From Pseudonocardia thermophila (lineage in GTDB: Bacteria; Actinomycetota; Actinomycetes; Mycobacteriales; Pseudonocardiaceae), in assembly GCF_900142365.1 (NCBI RefSeq), contig NZ_FRAP01000010.1, forward strand, positions 62,001-126,000: a stretch of 64,000 nt of DNA, given 5' to 3'. Positions 58,426 through 64,000 of this stretch are shown here, in pieces. Both the position numbers and the translations under genes were made by a program. The notes under the pieces are model-generated. The model had not been told where the DNA came from. It ran no database searches and worked only from the letters and a program-made list of their open reading frames with translations. Numbering within the stretch: the stretch's first letter is position 1; each line of letters begins with the position of its first letter.

Positions 58426-59763
58426 ATGACGGGCGATCTCCTGCGCGACATCACCCAGATCGGACTGGTCCGCAAGCTCGGCGTGCCGCGCATCCCGGTG
58501 CTGCGCCGGTACGAGCCCGGTGCCCCGCTGCTCGACGGGCCCGCGCTCGTCGGCGTGATCGGTGCGGGCCGGTTCGCCGAGCCGATCCGGGCGCTGCTCA
58601 CGGCCGCCGGTGTCGCCGATGCCGGGGACGAGGGCAGGATCGCCGCCGTCGTGCTGGACGCGAGCGCGGTCCGCACGATCGACGAGCTCGCCGGGGTGCA
58701 GCAGTTCCTCACGCCGACGATGCGGCGGCTGCAGCCGTGCGGGCGGGTGCTGCTCATCGCGCCCGAGCCGGACCCGGCCGATCCCGAGGCCGCCGCCGTC
58801 GCACAGGCCTTCGACGGGCTGGTCCGGTCCATCGGCAAGGAGCTGCGGGCGGGAGCGACGGCGAACCTGCTCGTCACGACTGCCGAGACCGATCCGGCCG
58901 CGCTCGATCCGTCGGTGCGGTTCTTCCTGTCCGCCCGCTCCGCTTACGTCGACGGGCAGGTCGTGCACGTCGGCCCGCCGGTGGGCCGTGCGGTCGATCC
59001 CGCGGCCGCCGGCGACCCGGCGCCGGCCGACGAGCCGCTCTCCGGGCGGGTCGCGCTGGTCACCGGCGCCGCCCGCGGCATCGGGGCGGCGGTCGCCGAG
59101 ACGCTGGCCCGCGACGGTGCCACGGTCGTCGCGATCGACGTCCCCGCCGCCGGCGACGCGCTGGCCAAGGTGGCGAACGAGATCGGCGGCACCGCGCTGC
59201 AGCTGGACATCACCGCGCCCGACGCGCCCCAGCGGATCGTCGCGCACCTCGAGGAGCGCCACGGCCGGGTCGACGTCGTCGTGCACAACGCCGGCATCAC
59301 CCGCGACAAGCTCCTGGCCAACATGACCGCCGACCGCTGGAACGCCGTGCTCGCGGTGAACCTGCGCGCCCAGTTGGCGATCAACGCCGCGCTCGGCGAG
59401 GTCTTGTCCGACACCGCGCGGATCGTGTGCGTGGCCTCCACCAGCGGCATCGCCGGCAACCGCGGCCAGACCAACTACGCGGCCAGCAAGGCGGGCGTGA
59501 TCGGGATGGTCCGGGCACTCGCCCCCCAGCTCGCCCCCCGTGGCGTCACGATCAACGCGGTCGCGCCCGGCTTCATCGAGACCGAGATGACCGCGAAGAT
59601 GCCGGTCGCGACCCGCGAGGCCGGCCGGCGGATCAACTCGCTGCGCCAGGGCGGGCTGCCCGTCGACGTCGCCGAGACCATCGCCTGGCTCGCCCGCGCC
59701 GACAACGGCGGGGTCACCGGGCAGGTCGTGCGGGTCTGCGGCCAGAGCTGGCTGGGGGCGTGA
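58426..59763 (+). CDS. High-molecular-weight 3-oxoacyl reductase (FabG4-type SDR)
   Basis: 445 aa. Residues about 1-200 are the extra flavodoxin-like N-terminal domain that marks FabG4 proteins (mycobacterial FabG4 is of similar size). The SDR half from about 205 has LVTGAARGIGAAVAETLARD, VHNAGITRDKLLANM, the catalytic Ser in CVASTSGIAG, YAASKAG (Tyr, Lys) and VAPGFIETEMTAKM. It reduces 3-ketoacyl-CoA, probably with NADH. It starts 3 bp after the thiolase stop and overlaps the next gene by 1 bp (TGATG). Confidence 0.94.
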   Translation: MTGDLLRDITQIGLVRKLGVPRIPVLRRYEPGAPLLDGPALVGVIGAGRFAEPIRALLTAAGVADAGDEGRIAAVVLDASAVRTIDELAGVQQFLTPTMRRLQPCGRVLLIAPEPDPADPEAAAVAQAFDGLVRSIGKELRAGATANLLVTTAETDPAALDPSVRFFLSARSAYVDGQVVHVGPPVGRAVDPAAAGDPAPADEPLSGRVALVTGAARGIGAAVAETLARDGATVVAIDVPAAGDALAKVANEIGGTALQLDITAPDAPQRIVAHLEERHGRVDVVVHNAGITRDKLLANMTADRWNAVLAVNLRAQLAINAALGEVLSDTARIVCVASTSGIAGNRGQTNYAASKAGVIGMVRALAPQLAPRGVTINAVAPGFIETEMTAKMPVATREAGRRINSLRQGGLPVDVAETIAWLARADNGGVTGQVVRVCGQSWLGA

Positions 59764-60590
59764 TGGCGCTCGGGCTGCTCTACGCGAAGGCGGCCGCCAC
59801 GGCGCTCGGGCCGCGGTCGAGCACGCTGCCCGACACGGTGGTGCGCCGCATCGCGGCGATCGACCGCGCGCACCTGGCCGCCTACGCCCGGCTGTGCGGG
59901 TTCCGCTTCGGCGACGCGGTGCCCGTCCCCTACCTGCACGTGCTGGGCTTCCCGCAGCAGATCGAGCTGATGGCGACCCGGGCGTTCCCGTTCGCGCTGC
60001 CCGGGCTGGTGCACGTGCGCAACACCGGCACCGCGCACCGGCCGGTCGACGCCGCCGAGCGGCTCTCGATCGCGGTGCACGCCGAGCGCCTGCGCAGCCA
60101 CCCGAAGGGAGCGCAGGTCGACCTCGTCACCGAGATCGACGTGGCCGGCGAGCGGGTGTACGACGGGCGCAGCACCTATCTCGCGCGCGGGGCCTCCGCG
60201 CCGCTCGCCGAGGCCGATCCGCCGGGGCCGCAGCCGTTCGAGGACGGTCCGCCGACCGCGACCTGGCACCTCGACGCCGGGCTCGGGCGGCGCTACGCGC
60301 GCATCAGCGGTGACGTGAACCCGATCCACCTGTCGCCGCTGGCGGCGAAGGCGTTCGGGTTCCCGCGGACGATCGCGCACGGCATGTACACGGCTGCCCG
60401 CGCCCTCGCGAGCCTCGACGGGCGTCTGTCCGGCGCGCTGACCTGGGACGTCAAGTTCGGCAAGCCGCTGCTGCTGCCGTCGGTGGTGCAGCTGCGCACC
60501 GCGCCGACGGGTGACGGCTGGGCGATCGATGTGCGCTCGGAGCAGGCGGTGCACCTGACGGCGACCGTCAGCGAAGCCCGCTCGGGGTAG
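59763..60590 (+). CDS. MaoC-family (R)-specific enoyl-CoA hydratase (HtdX-like)
   Basis: 275 aa with a degenerate N-terminal and an active C-terminal hot-dog domain. The hydratase motif is YARISGDVNPIHLSPLAAKA (Asp-His pair) followed by FPRTIAHGMYTAARALA. HtdX-type proteins are double-hot-dog (R)-hydratases, and the position after FabG4 matches mycobacteria. With the dehydrogenase, thiolase and reductase it forms a reversible acyl-chain elongation or degradation set. Confidence 0.93.
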   Translation: MALGLLYAKAAATALGPRSSTLPDTVVRRIAAIDRAHLAAYARLCGFRFGDAVPVPYLHVLGFPQQIELMATRAFPFALPGLVHVRNTGTAHRPVDAAERLSIAVHAERLRSHPKGAQVDLVTEIDVAGERVYDGRSTYLARGASAPLAEADPPGPQPFEDGPPTATWHLDAGLGRRYARISGDVNPIHLSPLAAKAFGFPRTIAHGMYTAARALASLDGRLSGALTWDVKFGKPLLLPSVVQLRTAPTGDGWAIDVRSEQAVHLTATVSEARSG

Positions 60591-60631
60591 CAGTGGATCG
60601 CCCGTTCGGGCGTGCCACCTAGACTTCCGGC

Positions 60632-62182
60632 ATGTGCGCGCACCAGCGCAGACGGCGGCGGTGGGTCATCGACCTGCGGGCCCGCCTCGAGCTGGGCGTT
60701 GTGATCATCGGGGCGAACCTGCTCGGCTCCTTCGGGGTCTTCGTGTTCGCCACCTGGGTGATCCCCGAGGGCCCGCTGGAGGACCCGGCGCTCGTGCGCG
60801 GCACGAACATGCTGCTCTTCGCGGCGTACCTGGCCGTCGCCCTGCCGCTCGGCACCTACCTCGGCGCCCGCCGGTTCCAGCTGTGGAACCACGGCACCGA
60901 GGAGGAGCAGCGCCGCCGCGAGCGGCGGTTCGTGCTCTACGGGCCGCTGCGGCTGGTCGTCGTGCAGTCGGTGCTGTGGCTGATCTGCGCGGTGCTGTTC
61001 ACCGCCTTCAACCTGCCGTACTCGCCGCTGCTGGCGCTGCGCATCGGCGAGACCGTGGTGCTCGGCGGGATCGTCACGTCCGCGCTGACCTACCTGCTCG
61101 CCGAGCGGGTGCTCCGCCGCCCCGCCGAGCAGGTGCTGCGCGACGTGCCCGTGCGCGGGCGGCGACTGCCCGGCGTCCTCACGCGCTCGCTGGTGTTCTG
61201 GGCGCTCGGCTCGGCGGTACCGGTGTTCGGGCTGATCCTCGCTGCGGTGTCGGTCTTCCTGTTCGACGACGTCACGACCACCCAGCTCGCGCTCATCGTG
61301 CTGGCCGTCGGGGCGGTGGCGATCCTCGGCGGGTTCGTCGTCACGGTCGGGGCCGCGCGCGCCGTCGCCGACCCGGTGAACGCGGTGATCTCGGCGATGG
61401 CCCAGGTCGAGGCCGGCGATCTCACCGTCACCGTGCCCGTCTACGACGGCACCGAGGTCGGGCAGCTCCAGTCGGGCTTCAACACGATGGTGGCCGGCCT
61501 GCGTGAGCGCGAGCGCATCCGCGACCTGTTCGGCCGGCACGTCGGCCAGGAGGTCGCCGAGGCCGCGGCCGCTGCCGGCGAGGTGCGCCTGGGCGGCGAG
61601 CGCCGCACCGCCGCCGTGCTGTTCGTCGACATCGTCGGCTCCACCGGCCTCTCAGCCTCTCGGGAACCGGAGGAGGTCGTCGCGGTGCTCAACCGGTTCT
61701 TCGCCGTGGTGGTGGAGACCGTCGAGGAGCACGGCGGCTGGATCAACAAGTTCGAGGGCGACGCCGCGCTGGCCGTCTTCGGCGTCCCCGCGCCGGTCGC
61801 CGACCCGGCGGGGGCCGCGCTCGCCGCCGCGCGGGTACTGGCCGACCGGCTCGCCGCACGCGTCCCGGAGGTCGGCTCGGGCATCGGGGTCTCGGCCGGT
61901 GAGGTGGTGGCCGGCAACGTCGGCGACGTGCGCCGCTACGAGTACACGGTGATCGGCGACCCGGTGAACGAGGCCGCCCGGCTCACCGACGTCGCCAAGG
62001 CCGTCGCCCGCGGCGTGGTCGCCGCGGCCGCGGCCGTCGAGCTGGCCGGCCCGGCCGAGGCCCGTCGTTGGCGGCTCGGCGACGCCGTCGTGCTGCGCGG
62101 GCGCACCGAGCCGACTCGCCTGGCCACGCCGGTCGCGGCTTACCCGGCCGCCGTCGAAGCGCGGCCGAACGTCGCCCGGTAG
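60632..62182 (+). CDS. Membrane class III adenylate/guanylate cyclase with HAMP domain
   Basis: 516 aa. Six membrane helices lie in residues 15-250, then a HAMP segment (AVADPVNAVISAMAQVEAGD, VGQLQSGFNTMVAGLRERER). The cyclase domain from about 325 has the metal Asp in AVLFVDIVGSTGLS and in NKFEGDAALAVFG, the substrate Lys in WINKFEG, and VIGDPVNEAARLTDVAKA near the transition-state Asn/Arg. It is built like the mycobacterial Rv1318c-Rv1320c group. It makes cAMP in response to a membrane signal; the purine choice is not settled by eye. Confidence 0.93.
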   Translation: MCAHQRRRRRWVIDLRARLELGVVIIGANLLGSFGVFVFATWVIPEGPLEDPALVRGTNMLLFAAYLAVALPLGTYLGARRFQLWNHGTEEEQRRRERRFVLYGPLRLVVVQSVLWLICAVLFTAFNLPYSPLLALRIGETVVLGGIVTSALTYLLAERVLRRPAEQVLRDVPVRGRRLPGVLTRSLVFWALGSAVPVFGLILAAVSVFLFDDVTTTQLALIVLAVGAVAILGGFVVTVGAARAVADPVNAVISAMAQVEAGDLTVTVPVYDGTEVGQLQSGFNTMVAGLRERERIRDLFGRHVGQEVAEAAAAAGEVRLGGERRTAAVLFVDIVGSTGLSASREPEEVVAVLNRFFAVVVETVEEHGGWINKFEGDAALAVFGVPAPVADPAGAALAAARVLADRLAARVPEVGSGIGVSAGEVVAGNVGDVRRYEYTVIGDPVNEAARLTDVAKAVARGVVAAAAAVELAGPAEARRWRLGDAVVLRGRTEPTRLATPVAAYPAAVEARPNVAR

Positions 62183-63099
62183 GTCGTCGGGCTGACCCCG
62201 ACGGCGGCGCGGAAGTGCCGGCGCAGCGTGGCCGCGGTGCCGAGCCCGCAGCGGGCGGCGACCTGCTCGATGCTCGCGTCGCTGGTCTCCAGCAGCTCCT
62301 GGGCCAGCGCGACCCGCTGGCGGTGCAGCCACTCCAGCGGGCGGGCCCCGGTCTCGGCCTGCATGCGTCGGGCGAGCTGGCGGGTGGACAGGCCGGCGCG
62401 CCGGGCGAGATCGGTGACGGTGATCGGCCGGTCCAGGTGCGCGCGGGCCCAGTCCAGCGCCGCGGCCAGCGCGTCGGCCGCCCGGGGCGTGCTCGGCGGC
62501 GCGATGAACTGCGCCTGCCCGCCCGGCCGGTAGCCGGGCCCGACGAGCATGCGGACCAGCCCGTTCGCCGCCGCCGCACCGAAGTCGCGCCGCACGAGGT
62601 GCACGCACAGGTCCAGGGCCGCCGTCTTGCCCGCTGAGGTCAGCACCTGCCCGTCGTCGACGTAGAGGACGTCCGGGCGCACGTCGATCCGCGGATAGCG
62701 CCGGGCGAGCTCCTCCGCGTGCATCCAGTGGGTGGCCGCGGGGCGCCCGTCGAGCAACCCGGCTGCGGCCAGCACGAACGCGCCGGTGCACAGCGCGACG
62801 ATGCGCGCTCCCCGCTCGTGCGCTGCCCGCAGCGCGGCGACCAGTTCGGGATCCACCGGGCCGACGAGGTCGTCGGTGGAGGGTACGACCACGGTGTCCG
62901 CGGCCGGCAGGTCGGCGAGTGCGCACGGCGGCACACCGGGCAGCCACCGCTCCGGCGTGCCCACGGCGGCCCAGGCCGCGAGCGCGTACCACTCGCCGTT
63001 CGGGGCGAGCTCGGCGCGGTCCACCCCGAACACCTCGGCGGCGATGGCCAGCTCGAGCAGCATCGTGTGCTCGTGGACGGCGATCACCACGCGGTGCAT
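62140..63099 (-). CDS. GlxA-type AraC regulator with DJ-1/PfpI domain
   Basis: 319 aa from the ATG at 63099. Residues 1-180 are the DJ-1/PfpI-like domain (VVIAVHEHTMLLELAIAAEV, RIVALCTGAFVLAAAGLLDG, ATHWMHAEELARRYP). Residues about 220-312 are the AraC double helix-turn-helix (ITVTDLARRAGLSTRQLARR, QELLETSDASIEQVAARCGL, TLRRHFRAAVGVSPTTYRAT). Such proteins regulate catabolic genes for amines or amino acids. Its 3' end overlaps the cyclase gene by 43 bp. It is divergent to the saccharopine-dehydrogenase-like gene, a possible target. Confidence 0.92.
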   Translation of the reverse strand: MHRVVIAVHEHTMLLELAIAAEVFGVDRAELAPNGEWYALAAWAAVGTPERWLPGVPPCALADLPAADTVVVPSTDDLVGPVDPELVAALRAAHERGARIVALCTGAFVLAAAGLLDGRPAATHWMHAEELARRYPRIDVRPDVLYVDDGQVLTSAGKTAALDLCVHLVRRDFGAAAANGLVRMLVGPGYRPGGQAQFIAPPSTPRAADALAAALDWARAHLDRPITVTDLARRAGLSTRQLARRMQAETGARPLEWLHRQRVALAQELLETSDASIEQVAARCGLGTAATLRRHFRAAVGVSPTTYRATFGRASTAAG

Positions 63100-63161
63100 G
63101 TCCGAAACTGTACGCACAGCGTCGGATCGGACGCTCGTGACGGCGGGGGAGCCCGAACACG

Positions 63162-64000
63162 ATGGCGGGCCTGCACAAGGTCGTCGTCTACGGCGCGTAC
63201 GGACACACGGGGCGGTTCGTCACCGCGGAGCTGGTCCGGCGCGGCCTGCTGCCCGTCCTGTCCGGCCGCGACCCGGTCAAGCTCGCCGCGCTGGGCGCGC
63301 GGTACCCCGATCTCGCGCAGCGGCCGGTCGCGCTGGACGACCCGGTCGCGCTCGCGGCCGTCCTGGCCGGGGCCGACGCGGTGATCAACACCGCCGGGCC
63401 GTTCCTCGACACGGCCACTCCGCTCGCGACTGCCGCCGTCCGTGCGGGCGTCCCCTACCTGGACGTCTCCGCCGAGCAGGCGTCCACCGCGGCCCTGCAC
63501 CGCGGACTCGCTGCGGCGGCGGAGGCAGCCGGGATCGCGGTCGTGCCCGCGACCGCGTTCTACGGCGGGCTGGCCGATCTCCTCGCCACCGCTGCGCTCG
63601 CCGGGGAACCGGCCGAGGAGATCACGATCGCGATCGCGCTCGATCGGTGGTGGCCCACCGAGGGCACCCGGGTGACCGGGCGGCGCAACACCGCACCTCG
63701 GCTCGTCGTCGACGGCGGCCGGCTCGTGCCGCTGGAATCCCCGCCGCCCACCCGGACCTGGGTGTTCCCCGCGCCGTTCGGCGCGCAGGACGTCGTGGCG
63801 CTGCCGTTCTCCGAGATCGTCACGATCGCCGCGCACCTGGAGGTCGAGGCGGTGCGCTCCTACCTCGCGACCCGGGCGCTGCAGGACCTTCGCGACCCGG
63901 CCACGCCGGCCCCGGTGGCCGTCGACGACACCGGTCGCTCCGGCCAGCGGTTCGCCGTCGACGTGCGCGTGCGCACCGCGACGGGTGAGCGGCGGATCAC
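63162..64000 (+). CDS. Saccharopine dehydrogenase-like NAD(P)-binding protein, truncated by window end
   Basis: At least 279 codons from the ATG at 63162, with GGGGGAG 10 nt upstream, and no stop before the window ends. The Rossmann opening is KVVVYGAYGHTGRFVTAELV, with AGADAVINTAGPFLDTATPL and AGVPYLDVSAEQASTAALHR. This is the saccharopine-dehydrogenase/trans-acting enoyl reductase-like fold with the usual post-catalytic VVPATAFYGGLADLLATAAL segment. It may be a reductase acting on a lipid or amino-acid derivative. It is divergent to the GlxA-type regulator. Confidence 0.85.
   Translation, partial: MAGLHKVVVYGAYGHTGRFVTAELVRRGLLPVLSGRDPVKLAALGARYPDLAQRPVALDDPVALAAVLAGADAVINTAGPFLDTATPLATAAVRAGVPYLDVSAEQASTAALHRGLAAAAEAAGIAVVPATAFYGGLADLLATAALAGEPAEEITIAIALDRWWPTEGTRVTGRRNTAPRLVVDGGRLVPLESPPPTRTWVFPAPFGAQDVVALPFSEIVTIAAHLEVEAVRSYLATRALQDLRDPATPAPVAVDDTGRSGQRFAVDVRVRTATGERRI

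Overview
This 64 kb window is very G+C-rich actinobacterial DNA. Its genes are tightly packed, often start with GTG and commonly overlap by 4 bp (GTGA/ATGA). Mycobacterial-type modules point the same way: an ECF42 sigma factor with a DGPF-domain partner, a SigG-like sigma factor, an F420-type Ddn domain, and a fadE5/fadA2/fabG4/htdX-like locus. I infer a soil actinomycete of the Pseudonocardia/Amycolatopsis kind, but no rRNA or tRNA is present to prove it.

Layout. 1-3.7 kb: an overlapping operon of two RraA-family proteins, a UGSC-family protein in its Cys form, a small CxxC protein and a phthalate-dioxygenase-type reductase. 4.3-6.8 kb: a DUF4352 membrane-anchored protein and an acyl-CoA synthetase. 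7.2-13.6 kb: an IclR regulator, a complete Dpp/Opp-type ABC transporter core without its binding protein, and an amidase. 13.7-15.6 kb: a LuxR regulator and a CPBP protease. 16.4-19.2 kb: a NarL-type two-component system. 20-23 kb: a short sugar transferase, TspO, an ECF sigma factor and a divergent anti-sigma protein. 23.2-27 kb: a Ddn-hemerythrin fusion, then the ECF42 unit (frameshifted here) overlapping a SigG-like sigma factor. 27-32.5 kb: HAD phosphatase, BFN nuclease, MarR/MFS pair, DUF402 and TPM proteins.

32.6-39.2 kb: a CoA-linked catabolic island (enoyl-CoA hydratase, MDR reductase, BKACE, acyl-CoA ligase, metabolite:H+ symporter) with an Rrf2 regulator. A GTAAC-N7-GTTAC site occurs at both of its divergent promoter regions. 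39.3-45.6 kb: luciferase-like oxidoreductase/HxlR pair, Bcr-type efflux pump, two tandem VC0807-family membrane proteins, and an aminotransferase coupled to a quinone reductase. 45.6-50.5 kb: an amide-use module (formamidase, FmdB, AmiS channel, a cytosolic AmiC-like sensor and a MarR regulator). 50.5-54.5 kb: XRE regulator/methionine aminopeptidase, NmrA/HxlR pair, an MBL hydrolase and a second short sugar transferase. 54.5-60.6 kb: a fatty-acyl locus (FadE, TetR, thiolase, FabG4-type reductase, MaoC hydratase). 60.6-64 kb: a class III cyclase, a GlxA-type AraC regulator and a truncated saccharopine-dehydrogenase-like protein.

The most unusual things are not ordinary genes. A 22-bp-period tandem array (53573-53861), with forward and inverted halves, has been read through as a periodic C-terminal tail of a sugar transferase; a related 21-bp-type array lies at 21228-21658 and a two-unit remnant at 15652. 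A 13-bp perfect hairpin buries the ribosome-binding site of the Ddn-hemerythrin fusion. Two sets of repeated palindromes outline local IclR-type and Rrf2-type regulons.
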